A stretch of DNA of 64,000 nt, from contig JAJEKV010000028.1 in NCBI GenBank assembly GCA_021234155.1, positions 4,050,567 through 4,114,566 on the forward strand, written 5' to 3'. Under the pieces are notes generated by a model. That model did no database searches. It was given only the letters and a program-made list of their open reading frames with translations, and was not told the DNA's origin. Each line of letters opens with the position of its first letter. The stretch's first letter is position 1. The stretch comes from Isoetes taiwanensis (taxonomy: Eukaryota > Streptophyta > Lycopodiopsida > Isoetales > Isoetaceae). Made by a program: the position numbers and the translations under genes. Positions 36,721 through 48,700 of this stretch are shown piece after piece.

Positions 36721-37549
36721 CCTTGTGCACATTGTATGAGAGAAACTCATTCTTCTGATGTTTGTTGGTACAGGATATGCCTTAAGTGCAACAAGAGAGG
36801 CCATTATGGAAAAGAGTGTCCTGTTTGTGCCTTTTGCAAAGCTACAGGACATTATGAAGACAGATGTAGTGTAAAAGAGTATTTTGCAAGACAAGAGAAA
36901 GCCAAAACTGCTGAACCTACTGCTACTGTCAAATACTTGTCTGAAACTAGCTATCCTATCAGATTTATGCAGGAATTTGAAGAGCAGGAAGAAATAATGG
37001 CTGTGCATACGAGGGGAATGAAAGACAAGGGGATATCTCAAGAAGAAATAGAAGCTAGTGCTGCTAAAGGTAAACTAAGTGAAAACAAGCAACCTGCACA
37101 AGATGGTAAGCAGCTTGTACCCCCTGTGCCTTGTCAGAGATTCCTAAAAAAAGATAAAGATGGTGATGATTTTGAAGTACTTATGAGAAATTCAAAAGTT
37201 AGTGTAGATTTGCTCACATTGTTAAGGATTGCACCCACTTATAGAAAGAAGATGCTTAACTTGACTCAAGATGAACAGGTTTGTCTCACACAAGAGGAGC
37301 AAATTGCGTTTACAAATCACATTGAGGAGCAAATGCTAGTACAAGATGAACATGATCCTGGTGCTTTCACATGTGCAGCCAACATTGGGAAAAGAGCTTT
37401 GTCTAAGGTATTGTTGGATGGGGGATCACCTCTAAATGTTATGCCACATCATGTGATGAAACAATGTGGCTTAGAGGTAGACAAGAAAGCTCCTATGGTA
37501 CTGAAATCTTTCTCTAACTCAAGAATTAATCCCATAGGGATTGTAAGTA
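36721..37549 (+). pseudogene. Nucleocapsid zinc knuckles and N-terminal half of the aspartic protease
   Basis: Three CX2CX4HX4C knuckles occur in tandem from about 36,724: CAHC...H...C, CLKC...H...C and CAFC...H...C, for binding the genomic RNA. A charged linker follows, then the protease: 'ALSKVLLDGGSPLNVMP' with the Asp-Gly-Gly active site at 37,411-37,428, a variant common in plant gypsy proteases instead of DTG/DSG. The frame is open from the second knuckle to the insertion at 37,550 and continues into the inserted DNA as junk. The rest of the protease resumes at 49,608. Confidence 0.85.
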
Positions 37550-40500
37550 ATGTCAAGATTCTATTGCAACGCAATAGAACCGCCATTCTTTGGCAAGGGA
37601 CGTCATCGGCTATTTTGAGCCCATTTTCTTTTCCTTTATATACGTGTTTCTTCTGCTTCGTCCTCATCGGCGTTCTCTTGAGCTACTTTTTTTATAGTTT
37701 TCTTCTTCTCTTCTGTCCTACCAGTTTCTTCAAAGCGATTATCACGAGTTTCTTCCTCACGATGCTTGCCCCTCTACCGGTTCTTTTCCTATGGGGTTTT
37801 TGTCTCGGCGTTTTACGTTCGGCATGTTATGTCACGGCGCTCGAAGCGATAGATGGGCGATTGGCGAACCACTAAATGGGTTGCATTGGATAGATGCCTT
37901 CTTATTTTTATTACAACCCCATTGTTGGTTATCGATGGCGCTGGCCCAATAGACGAATATTGTCTTCAAAAACATGGGCCTGGATCTGCAGTCGGGCGTG
38001 GTTGGTTGCAGCTTCACTCCATAAGTAATTTTTTACAGATAAGTTACTATAATCTTCCATATTTTTCTTGGCTCTACTTTTTTCACGATTGGGGCCTGGT
38101 TCTCTCTGATTTCTAGGATGCCGTAACCCTGATTGCTTAACCGTGCCTTTTTTCACGATTTCGGATTTTAGAGTTTTGATGAGCTCAGAACAACTGGATT
38201 GATGCCGGATGGGACTCCTATTTGGTCAGATTCAAGTTGGGTATGGCCGATTTAAGGCAAAATCTCGGGCTAGGTATTACCGATTCAGGCCCAAATTTCC
38301 AGTTTTTTGCAGATCAGGAAAGCATTCACGATGTAGGGTTCTTTGCATGAGGTAAGTCTGTTCTTGCTTAAGTTTCATTATCTGTACCCAACCGATATAT
38401 GATCCTCCTTTTGAACTCCATTCTGTAAGTTTTTACGTAAGCCGCACAGACTACAGAATTCTGGACCCTAACCCTATTTGCAGCCCATATGCTTGGGACA
38501 TTTCCCTATTTGCCAATGTTTGCCGATGTTTGCTGTATTAGCTAGAATTTGTCATGGTTAAGTGACGCCTTCACTTCTATTATTCCGAGTCTTCTGAAGC
38601 TGTGATGTTAAGCTCAAATCTAAGATAGCATTCTAATACTATAGAGGATGTACAAAAGGGATACAAATGAAGGCCCTTCATCTTGCTTGTAGCAGATTTT
38701 CGAGCTTCCTTTATTCTATGCTTTCGTAATTTGATCTTCCCATCTATCCTTTTTTGCAGAGATGCTTTAGTTTCTCATATTCAATACAAGCTGTTTATGC
38801 ATTATTTCCAAGACTTTGTAGGCGGTGATGCCAATTTGTTATCAATGCGGTGGATGTGGTGCATAGTGCTTTGCTACATTTTTATGTCAAGCATGTCATC
38901 CGGATCGTGTTGGGACTAGGTTCTTATTGATCTGCTTACGGACCTACTAGCAGTATTGTTTAAGAGATTCCAAAAGTTGCGGTTAGTGCGGTGGCCAAGG
39001 CGATGGTTCTTCAAATTGCGGTCGTGAAAGGTGTCGACCTCGGTGTCGAATAGTTCTGAATTTACTTTGGTTTGAGTTTATATGCATAGAACGTTTGAAT
39101 GTTCCCAGACTCTAGACTCTGTATGCGTGTATGTGTATGCTTATATACATAGAAGCATCTCTTAGAATTTGTGTTTATGTTGGTACCTCTGGACTTGGGT
39201 GGATTTGTTCATATGCGCCTATGTCATCCCATCTTTGTAATCCCAGTTTTTTGTTTGTCACAACTCATATGGTGCATATCTTAAATGTATTTGTCACTTG
39301 GTCATTTTATTTCCTTAAATTATGTGCTTTGTCTAATTAATGGCCAAGGTTGGTGATATCATTTCCTTTGTGTGTTTCATCATTTTAGCTCACAGTCTGG
39401 GCTTGTTGATATGGTGCCATTTGAAGTTTTTTCTAACAGGCTAATTACATATTGTTATTCTCATCTTCGTGCGTCTGGTTTCTTTTTTGACAACATGTTT
39501 TCATGTTACTCTCCTTTTGTTGACCATCCATTTTTCTTGGATTCCACATTTTCGGATTATTGGTGGTCACCGTCTTGGTGGGGTGGTTGTTTTTGGTGTT
39601 AGTCGTGTAACTGGCATCATCTTGTGTCAATACGGTGCATCACATTGCTTACATGACCTTGAGTTCTCATTTATTCACCCTTTTTTGTGTGGTTCTAGTT
39701 GTTTCACTTTGCTTGTTGTGCGTTCCATTACTTAGATTGGTCTTTTCATGTTGTCCTTCGCTCTAGATGTTTCCCTGTTGTTGCTCAACGACTTACTTTG
39801 CTTGGTCTTTTCATGTTGTCCTCTGCTCTAGATGTTTCCTGTTGTTGCTCGACGTCGTTATCATGCTTATTGATATGAACTTGTTTCGTTGGATCAATCC
39901 TTTTGCTCCTTCATTTGTTTCAATTTATTCTTTAGCCTTGTTTGCTTTATTTTTGTTTTTCCAAGTACCTTGTATTTTTAGATATGTTGTTCCATTTGTC
40001 AGTAGTTTTCTATATTTTCAGATGCGTTACAGGATCGTCACTTGGGTACTCTCTCCTTTGTGTGTTACTCTGATTTAGTTGGTTGTTTGGTCTAACGGTA
40101 TGATTGTCTTATCTCCTTCTTTGCTCATCTTTCCTTAGTAGGTTGATTGTATTTCTTATTCAACGGTTTTTGTTGGCCCTAGTGCTCTCATTCGATATGC
40201 ATTATTTGGCATCTTATAAAGTTATAGCCATATTTCATCTAGCACTTATTATTACATCTCAAGTGCAACTCGTTGTTTTTCATTATTAGTAATTATTGTT
40301 CTTTATCACCTTTAAATTGTACCCGTTGCTTTCTCGAGTCAGTTAGCCTCGTATGCAGTTTATGGTTATGATATTGTCATTTTATCTGTCTTCATCACAT
40401 CATTTCCTCCAACCTTTTTTCTTTCTGCATTATCTTTTAGCTTAGGGGTTTCAATTCTTTCATGTGTTCGATGTGGGCATCCTGTCTGAGTTGATCCAGT

Positions 40501-43500
40501 TGCCCATTCTAGCCTTTGCTTTCTCATCATTGCTTTTGTCGCTTTGCGTTCTATATTTTATCCTCTAACCCCCTTGGTCTTTATATTTTCATCCTCCATT
40601 CCATTACTCTCCTTGCCTTCAATGTTCCCTGTTTTTTGAGCCCCTCTTCATTGCATCCTTTCTGTTCTTTCTTTGCATCTTTCTTCTCCATGGTAGCCTC
40701 TTGGAAAACTTTGTGATTTTGATGGATCTTGTATTTTGTGGTGCTCCTCTATTTCTAATACTCATTTTATGTTTGTTCCTTTCTTAGCTTGCTCGTCTCA
40801 GTGCCAATTGTGAAACTTGTCAGGTCGGTCATATAGTTCTATTTCGGTTTTTTGGTTTGGTGAGTTCCTTTTCCAGACGACTTTGTTAAACCGTTGTTCC
40901 ATTGGTTTAATTATAGTTGCTCTTCTTATATGACTTTGTTAAATCGTTGTTCCATTGGTTTGCTTATAGTTGCTCTTCTTATAGTTGCTTATGGTTTTGC
41001 CCTCTTTGTATGCGAGGACCCTAGTAATTCATTTAGTTCTTTGCTTCATATCGACTTTGCCTCTTATAGTGATGATGTCCTATTGTGCCATTTGCGCTAT
41101 GTTGATCCCTCTAGCTCCATTTGTACCTTTGTTCTAGTTGTTCCACTCGGCATCTTTTGCATCCCATTACTATGCTTAGTCTTTTTTATGACAGTTGTCC
41201 TTTGCTCTAAGTTACTCCACTTTGTTGTTTGATGTCGTTATTCTCGTTTTTTCGCATTTTGTGAACTTGTTTTTGTTATTTTGGTCTACCACTTGTCATT
41301 CCTTCTTTTGTCTCTGTTTGTCTTTTAGCCTCGTTTGCTCATTATTTCCGTTACTTTCATTTTTACCGAGCACCTTGTGCCTTTATGTCCACTGTTCCGT
41401 TCGTCAGCAGTTTTTATATTTCCAGATCGTTTATAGGATCATCACTTGGGTACTGTTTCCTCCATATTACTTTAGCTGTTGTGTATCTATGTTTTAGATG
41501 ATTGATTTAATCTTGCGATACGATTGTCTTCCCTCTTTGCTCAATAGGTTGGCTGTACTTCATATTTTGCCGCTTCTGTTGGCCCTGGTGCTCCCTTTTG
41601 ATTTGCAGCATGTGGCATCTTATAAAGTTATAGTTGTATTTCATCTGGCACATGTTATTGCTAGCCTTCTAAGTCGGGTGCATCTCGTTGACTTTGCCTA
41701 TAGTAGTTATTGTTCTTATCACCTTTATGTTGTGGTCGTTGCTTTCTCGACTCGGTTAGCCTCATATATGGTTGAATGCATATGTTGGTCATATGCATCG
41801 GGTCGATAATGCTTGTTTTGCATGCTTATTAATGTGCTTTAGGCTTGCACGTGTATATCTGATTTTATTTTGATACATTTTTCGTTTCTATATCCCTTCT
41901 TAGCATTATAACTCATTTATTTCTTTTGATCTTTTGATCCACGTTTAGAATATCATGTATTTTATTCTTGGTTTGTTTCCAATCCTTGTACCTCTGTGTG
42001 GTCATTTTTGGCAAATAGCTTTCTCATCTCGGTGCCAGTTATGCAATTAGTCTAGTTGGCCATATAGGTTCTAGTTTCGTCTTTTTGCTTCGTAAGTTCT
42101 TGTTCACGCCATTGTCTTCATCAACCTATTGTCCCTGTGGCTTTCTTCCTTGTCCTTCCATAAGTTCTTTTGATCCTTTGTGTGTGCGTTAACTCCAGTA
42201 ATTCTTTTAGACCATGCGTCAGATTAACTTTTGCTTCTAGATATGTGATCCCTATGTGCCATTTACTTGCGAGCTCCTTTTATTTGTTCTAGTTGTTTCA
42301 CTCAGTGTCGTTTGCATAACTTTTCTATGCTTGGTCTGATTTATCACAATTGTCCTTCTGTTCTAGGTTTCGTTTCTTTGTTTGATATCATTATTTAGTT
42401 TTTCGGTATTCCTTTGGACTTGTTTTGATATTCTAGTCCATCCATTTGCCATTGCTTCATTATCTCTGTGTCCTTTAGCCTCGTTTGCTCATCTTTTTTC
42501 CATGATTTTCTTTTTTCCCAGTACTTTATGCCCTTATCTCCATTTGTTCTAGTTTGTCAATAAATTTGTTTGTTTCTAGGTGGTTTTGGTCATTTGGGGT
42601 CTCCTTTGTCTCCCCTTTTTACTCCAGTTTGTAGATTCATTCCACTTGCTCCATCCGTCCCATCAACTTCATTTGTGCATTTTATTTCTTTTTGTTGTAG
42701 TGACCTTTGTAGACTCGTTTCTCCCTTTCTTTATACCGAATTTCAATCTTGTCTATTAGGTTCTATGTGCTTCATTATGGGTTCCTTGTAATCTGTTTGC
42801 TATACTCTTCGCATTATCTCAGTAGCTCCATCATTTCTCTATTTGGTTGTGTTTGCATTGTTCCCTTATTTAAGTTCCTTTAACTTGCTGGTCTGATTAA
42901 CTCTAGTGACATTGGTTGCATTGGTTCCTTCTTTGGTTTCTTTGTCTTCGTGTTCTTTTTTCTATTGCTTGTTAGGATAGTTGGGTTTTATAATCTCTTT
43001 GTTAATGTAGTATTTACTGATATATTAGTCACTTGAGATCATTACTTTGTTGATGTTATCATGTTCGTGGCTCTGTCTGCTGTTGTCAAGTCCCTTCCCC
43101 ATATTATTCCATTCTCTTTCATTTTTATATTCCTTTTCCATATCTCAAGGCATGGTTCCATTGTGTCCTTCATTTTATGCATTCCACTGTGTGGATTCTG
43201 GTATTACTTGCTCATTCTCCTTCTTCATTGTTCCATTGTCTCTGTCTTTTCTTTATCTTCTCTTTTTTCTTGGTTTCCTCTTCCATCTTTGTACTCTGCT
43301 TGCCTTAATTGCTCTTTTTCTTTCGATGAGCCATCTCCAGGTACTCTAGAACTCCTTACTTGCTCGTTCTGCCTCGTTTGTCCCATGGCTCTTTTATCTT
43401 GTTGTTTCATTATCCCTATTAACACATCCGTTTTGTTGTTGCTCGTTCTTTCTTGCCAGCTTGACCTTGATGGCTCATGTATCTATTCATGTTCTCTTAT

Positions 43501-43633
43501 CCCATTGTTTTCTGTGTTTTCGATTTGTTTCCATTATCTCTTTTCACTTTAATCTCGTCTTTGTGCTGAGTTTTTTGGAAGTTGTTCCTCTTCTATCGGC
43601 CGACATATGTGTTATCTAGGACCTTGCCACAGA
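37550..43633 (+). mobile_element. Inserted element U (6.1 kb, pyrimidine-rich, non-coding)
   Basis: Interrupts the gypsy protease. It begins 'atgtcaagattc' and ends 'ccttgccacaga', and is followed immediately by U', which has the same start and end. The first ~180 bp and last ~40 bp match U', while the interior is unrelated. Near the start are a 21-bp perfect hairpin (37,559-37,579) and a TATATA box (about 37,639). The outer flanks of the U+U' block are AAGTA on both sides (37,545-37,549 and 49,608-49,612), a candidate 5-bp target duplication. No retroviral or transposase domain. Long Phe/Leu/Ser-rich frames reflect T-richness. Confidence 0.65.
39690..43000 (+). repeat. Degenerate tandem repeat inside U, units of ~1.2-1.4 kb
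   Basis: Three copies start near 39,690, 41,120 and 42,283. Landmarks in order are 'gttctagttgttccac', 'gcttggtct', 'tcctttgctcta', 'gaacttgttt', 'tttagcctcgtttgctc', 'caagtaccttgt', 'atcacttgggtact' and 'catcttataaagttata'. The third copy is truncated. The first copy also has an internal ~70-bp duplication near 39,740-39,850 ('cttggtcttttcatgttgtcc'). Confidence 0.7.
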
Positions 43634-43660
43634 ATGTCAAGATTCTATTGCAACGCAATA

Positions 43661-43690
43661 GGGTAAAAGCATAAAGGTGGGGGTCATTTT
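43661..43690 (+). repeat. Left terminal inverted repeat
   Basis: 30 bp, matching the reverse complement of 48,701-48,730 except for one G/C difference at position 17. Confidence 0.9.
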
Positions 43691-43970
43691 TTATGTCAGC
43701 GACAGTGGGTGCTTAGGGGGTGCTTTAGGTGATGGCCCTTTTTTGTTTTTTGAAGGGTCGAAGAATTTGTGAAGGGTTGAAGAACGGTGAAGAACCCGCG
43801 AAAGGTTTGGCTCTCCCATCCGAATTGGGAAATTCGTTGGCCATGTCAGCGATCCGGCTGTAGGGGCTGATTCTCCCGCTCCAATTTGGCGGGCTGAAGC
43901 AGCTCCAAGAAAATTTTGAAAATTAGATGGAGAATACTTGGCTTACCAAAAACAATTTCGATGCAATTCA

Positions 43971-44377
43971 ATGGATTTGGTTGAAAAATACGCTGCTGAA
44001 TTTGCAGCACAGTTTGATGGCCAGGATCCAGAAGACCTTGCTGCTGCTCTTGGTATTGATCTGGATGAATTCCTCCCAAACTTTGTTGTTATTCACATCT
44101 CGTAATTTGTGCAAAAGTAGAGCTCCTTCCAGTTGCAGGTGAGGGCAATGTATATGACTTGCCATTGGAGGTGCATGAACACATAATTGATTGCTTACCA
44201 CCACCAGATTCTGAAACATTGGCCATTGGTAAGTCGAAATCAAGCAAGAAAGACCTACAAAAGAAAAAGAACATCCTCAGTGCTGTGAGGAAGAAGGTAG
44301 TAGCTAGGAAAAAGATAGTGGCTAGGAAGAAAGTAGTGGCCAGGAAGAATGTTAAGGTAGCCAGGAAGAAAAGGTAG
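43971..44377 (+). pseudogene. Unassigned plus-strand gene with acidic start and basic VARKK repeats
   Basis: Two overlapping frames read like one protein. The first (43,971-44,105, 'MDLVEKYAAEFAAQFDGQDP') is acidic. The second (open from about 44,068 to the stop at 44,375-44,377) includes 'VYDLPLEVHEHIIDCLPPP' and ends in four tandem VARKK-type hexapeptides, a likely nuclear localisation or nucleic-acid-binding tail. A one-base frame difference near 44,100 separates them. It could be a remnant of an element-encoded DNA-binding protein. No family recognised. Confidence 0.45.
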
Positions 44378-45038
44378 TGGTGTATTTGCTGGTTTTGCCA
44401 TCTTGCGAAACATAACAACAGTTTTGGAGCATAACATTGCATCTCCGAGAAGAGGTTAATAATTGAACTCAATCTCTTTCTGAAATTTTTCATTTGCTAA
44501 CGTGGTTTTCTTGGTTCTGTTATTAGAGGTAGAAAGCAGCATCCTTAAAGACTGGTGCAGTACAATAAGTTCTATGTTCCCTAAGCTCTGATATGTCTCG
44601 TAAGTATGATTATGGTTTCAGACCCGGGGCTGGCAGTAACAGATGAAGGTTCTTTATAAGGTTACATATCTTTGTGTCCTGGAGGATCTGTTAGCTTAGG
44701 TTAGGGTCGGTTTGATGGTTTTAGTCTGGTCAGGTCATGTTAATGCAGGTTTACATGAATTCCTTTTTGGCTTTGCTCTTTTTACAGTGTGCTTCTTGGG
44801 TCGTTTGGTGTAAATAACTATGCATGTGCATAATAGGCTGTGATACATATGCCCTTTTTAATGTACATTTGGTATTCCAGTAGTGCTTAGTAGACTGCTG
44901 GTGCTTGTGCATAGGTTCTGGTTTAGGGTCCAGGTCTGATATGGATGGTATATTAGTTATTTTATTTTGTTTAATCTGCTGGTGCTTGTTCATTAAGCAG
45001 CGGACTTAAGCTTAGATAATTTATATTGAAAGTTAGTC

Positions 45039-45082
45039 AAGGCCATTGCTAAGGTTTACTAAGTTAGCTAAGGCCATTGCAG
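45039..45082 (+). repeat. Short tandem duplication of an intron end
   Basis: 'aaggccattgctaaggtttact' and 'aaggccattgcagcggtttact' lie ~31 bp apart. The second contains the AG acceptor of the exon below, so the splice acceptor and the exon's first bases have been locally duplicated. Confidence 0.6.
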
Positions 45083-45161
45083 CGGTTTACTCTTTGAAGC
45101 AAAGCAAGAAATTTCTCCCGTCAATGTAGTTGCATGGCATGGGAATTATGTGCCTTACAAG
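45083..45161 (+). pseudogene. HGO: Captured exon of homogentisate 1,2-dioxygenase
   Basis: The 79-bp exon, between a CAG acceptor and a GTAAAT donor, encodes '[20 protein letters not shown]' followed by 'NYVPYK', a highly conserved segment of homogentisate 1,2-dioxygenase, the tyrosine-catabolism enzyme that opens homogentisate to maleylacetoacetate. Intron-like sequence flanks it, so genomic DNA was captured, not cDNA. Neither neighbouring HGO exon is visible: the next candidate exon near 45,320-45,365 does not match the enzyme. The reading frame is intact within the exon. It is on the strand opposite to the element's two spliced genes. Confidence 0.78.
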
Positions 45162-46000
45162 GTAAATGATTTTTATATTTATTTCTATTGTTATTGTTAG
45201 CTATGGCATGTGTGAATATTTTATGTCTTAGCTTGTTATAGTTGCTCTTTTCAAGTTGTAACAGTGCCGTCTGAGAAGCCAGGAGTTGATATAAAATGTT
45301 AAGTGGTCTTCTTATGCAGGATGCATCTTCCAGAATTTGTAAATAGCGGCAGAAACTTCATTGGGGGTAAGCATACGTAAAACATTTTAGTAGATTTGTG
45401 CTTTGTGAGACTGAAACGGCAAAGATAATTTGCAACGATAGAATCTAACTATGTAATGTAATTGTGTTTCAAAAGAATGCCGTTAATTTTGAAAGAGATA
45501 CCTGTATCTAGCTAGTTTTGACATGTAACTGGTTCTATTCAACTGTTAGATTTGTCAATTGACGTAAATGATGATTGTTATTCAAAGTTAACTCAAAATA
45601 AATGCTGTATAAGTTGAGTATGGCGAGGGTAAAGGTATGCCAAAAGGGACCCCTTATTAGTAAAGTTGCAGACAATTTTTCCGAGATCTCAATGCTCTTT
45701 ATCCAGCTTTAACAAACCACTTAAGGTTTCACTTAATTTTGTAGTGCTTTTCTCTGTAACTCCAAAACATTTCTCATTTATGCTAGTGAGCAGTACCTAG
45801 CCAGTTTCAGTCATCTTTATTGCTAAATTCAGAAGTGTGTGCCTTTAGATATTTTTCGATGTATCACTAGTTGATAAAACTTATAACTTGTTCAGATTGG
45901 TTGAGAATATAATGCACATAGGCTTCGAGACTTCACAATATAAAACATACTTTACAAAATTCACATTCCAAAATTGTGAAGCATCCAACATCTGCTTCAA
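45162..46000. other. Non-coding spacer within the TIR element
   Basis: AT-rich, probably part HGO intron and part 3' UTR of the minus-strand gene that ends at 46,001. A possible small exon lies between the CAG at 45,320 and 'gggggtaagc' near 45,365. Nothing further recognised. Confidence 0.4.
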
Positions 46001-47628
46001 TCAAGATCTATTCATGAACTGATGCAATGTCATGCCTTCATCCAAATCCGTGTCTGAATCACTACTTTCTGCAACTTCTCGTTCTTCATGTTGGTCACCC
46101 TGTTCATCTGTTTGTTCTGCAGCATGTAAATCAGCAGGTGTTGTTTCTGGAGCACGGAGATCTTGAACAAGCTGGACTATGGATGGAATGGTATCGGGCA
46201 AGTTTAGCACAGGGTGGACTAGCCCAGAAGAAACAGTTGAATGCAACTGGAGATTCATGCTGGAAGAGGGGTACCACAGATTTTTGATCTGGCTAGAGTT
46301 CCAAGAATCTGCTTGAGTCCAAGATACAGTTCTCTGACTAGAATTACCACCTGCAAATTATGGATAAATTAGAGTTCAATTTTTGTATTCATGCTAAATT
46401 CCTAGACCTCAATTACCTAAATCAGAATGTTTGCTTGGAGCAGGTGTTGCAGCTTCAATACGTTCACTCCCTGCACCTGCAAAGTATGGATAAATTTGAG
46501 CTCCATTATGTATTCATGTTAATTTATTAGACCTCTATTACCTAAATCTGAAGGTTTGATAGCTCAAGTTTATGTAATCATGCTCAAGTTTAAGTTAGAA
46601 TGATTACTTGCAGCACGTGATGTAACTTCAACAGCATCCTCTTGGACAACCTTTGTGTTTTTGGCTTTCCTCACCCCTTTGCCCTTTATTTTCTTGGCTG
46701 CTCGAGCTTCAGATTGTGGAGCAGGAGGCTTCAAACGTTTTGGATTTCTCTTTTTTCCCAATTTGGTGTGCTGGGTTGCTGCCTCATGTACTGCAGTGGG
46801 CTCATCTTGAGGTGCTCCACCATCTGCTTCAGCTTCTTCCTGTGCTAAAGTTCCTCTAACTACACAAAAGGATCAGTGACCTCAAGAAATATAGAAACTA
46901 AAGACATGAGTTGCATACCATTGGCAGAGGTCTGATTTTCTTCAACACCCGCAATATCACTTATCGTTTCCTTTCTCAATGTCTTCCTCACTTGACCTAT
47001 GAGATGTAAGTATAAATTACTATCATTTTCAGAACTAACAAACAAAGAGACACATACCTTTCTTAGGACTGCACATTGATCGAGTTTGAGGTCTTCTCCT
47101 CACTTCCAATTTCTCGGGACGACTATATGTGGAATCCTCATATTCATTGTCGGTAGCTTCCTTACTACCACTGCCACTAGCATCAGCATTTTTAACTTGT
47201 TCTGCCACATAGTTTGAGTATCCCAACTCCAAGTACAAATTTGCAGGAAGTGCAATCGTGCACACATAGCACTGCAAGTTTTCCATGCAAATCTGAAAGC
47301 AGAAAATGTGGTATTTGTGGCCACATACTAATTCTACATGCAAAGCATAATCTGTGCAAAAGGCCATGCCACAAACTGAACAGCCACTCACTCCATCTGC
47401 AAAAGGCCAATTTCCAGCCGAAGGTTTGATTAGAGTTGTGGTTGAGAAGTTATCCCTCAAGTGCTTCAGATTTTTAATCTTGTTCTCCAAATCTTGCAAA
47501 GTCCCCTCCTTAATGCTGATGAGCATATTTAATCTCTCAATTTCAGTTTGCAGATGTAATGTCTTATCATCTTGTGTTTTCTTCTTTAGGTGTTGCAAGC
47601 AAAGAAATTCCCAATCTTTTCTCTTCAT
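46001..47628 (-). CDS. RING-like zinc-finger protein of the TIR element, five exons, 436 residues
   Basis: Coding exons, reading down the minus strand, are 47,628-47,058, 46,996-46,919, 46,859-46,608, 46,476-46,417 and 46,350-46,001. All introns are GT-AG, phases match at every junction, and the total is 437 codons including the stop. The start is the first ATG of the long frame. Residues ~5-60 form a coiled coil ('LQTEIERLNMLISIKEGTLQ'). Residues ~80-130 carry a RING-type pattern: CSVC, then LVCGHKYHIFC, then CYVC. The middle is basic ('GKKRNPKRLKPP', 'AKKIKGKGVRKAK'), suggesting nuclear location. The C-terminus is acidic ('SSDSDTDLDEG'). RING proteins are usually ubiquitin ligases, but that activity is inferred. 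Its clean frame contrasts with the decayed surroundings. Confidence 0.8.
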
Positions 47629-47780
47629 CTTTTAATTGTTTGCGGGGCTATATTTTCTTGGACAAAAACGAAACCGAGATCCTCATACTTTTGTTTCACT
47701 TTATGCGTATCTCTTCACATATCGATGCAGCCCATGTGTCATAACCAAGTAAGAGTCCTTTATTTTGGATCAACCGCATT

Positions 47781-48504
47781 TCATTGACATGCACTGTTGT
47801 TTCGATGAAACAAACTCTTCACTAACCCCTTTAGTTCTGCCTCCAAATGAGAAACAGATTTAGCTATATTTGCCAAACCTTGCTCATGCACATCACTCCT
47901 GGTTTGGTTATTCCTCTTGGAGATTTGCAATGACCACCAAGCAAAATATGCCCAGTTAACTTTGTATTGATCAGGGTTTAAAGTAGCCCTGCTTGTATGC
48001 TGCCATGCAAATGCTCTTGCAAAATTTGTTCTCACCTCTTTATTCTTTACTCCATACTGATAAATTCTTTTCACCTTGTCTTGCAGGTCCCTTGCAAAAT
48101 CAGGACGAATCTTATGGAGTTTTATCTTGTTATCCTTTACATCACAGCTCCATACACTAAGAAAATCTGCTTTCGTGCATTCATTCCAAGTCAGAGTCGT
48201 GGGATCCCTTCCTTCATTGGGTAACCCTCTGTAAACATGAAACTCTGCAACAGAGTTTGCGATCCTCATATCCTGGTAAAAATAGAAGAATAAGCAACAA
48301 ATAACTACCATTCCGCAAATATCCTTTAAAAATAGATCAACAAAGGAAAGGAAATCGACAAATATAGGATACCTTTTCCCCGAATCCGCTAGAGTCTGTC
48401 GAATAGAAGGCAGGGATGTTCTTATCTGAATCGTCTACATTGAAATGCATGTTCATTTCGACATCCAAAAAACTAAAATGATGATCATCGGTCATCAGAC
48501 TCAT
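47781..48504 (-). CDS. Unknown 207-residue protein of the TIR element, two exons
   Basis: Exon 1 is 48,504-48,373 (44 codons, starting 'MSLMTDDHHFSFLDVEMN'). A 100-bp GT-AG intron follows, then exon 2 at 48,272-47,781 with the stop. The phase is exact. Exon 2 starts 'DMRIANSVAEFHVYRGLP' and includes 'TWNECTKADFLSVWSCDVKD', a basic central part, and a helical end ('SVSHLEAELKGLVKSLF'). No family recognised and no transposase triad. It lies 152 bp upstream of the RING-like gene on the same strand, so one promoter near the right end could serve both, or the two could be parts of one longer transcript. Confidence 0.65.
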
Positions 48505-48700
48505 CACTGCAGAAGCTATGATTCGAATTCGGCAGCAGAAGATATGATGATTCTTCTCCTCTGTCGCACGATCATATCTGAGCTATGGCGCGAAGAAGCA
48601 TAGGAATTTTCGTGACGGGCAATGACGGGTGCTATCGATTACAAAAATAAACCTATTAAAAAAAGGTCAGGGGGTGCTTTAGGGGTGCTTTGCTAGCGCG

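Noticed and set aside
38683-43552. Long plus-strand frames rich in Phe, Leu, Ser and Cys that look like membrane proteins
   Set aside because: They follow from extreme T/C-richness, overlap in several frames, lack conserved motifs and lie in a degenerate tandem repeat.
44089-44493. Minus-strand frame with repeated 'FFLATT' units
   Set aside because: Exact antisense shadow of the plus-strand VARKK-coding repeat.
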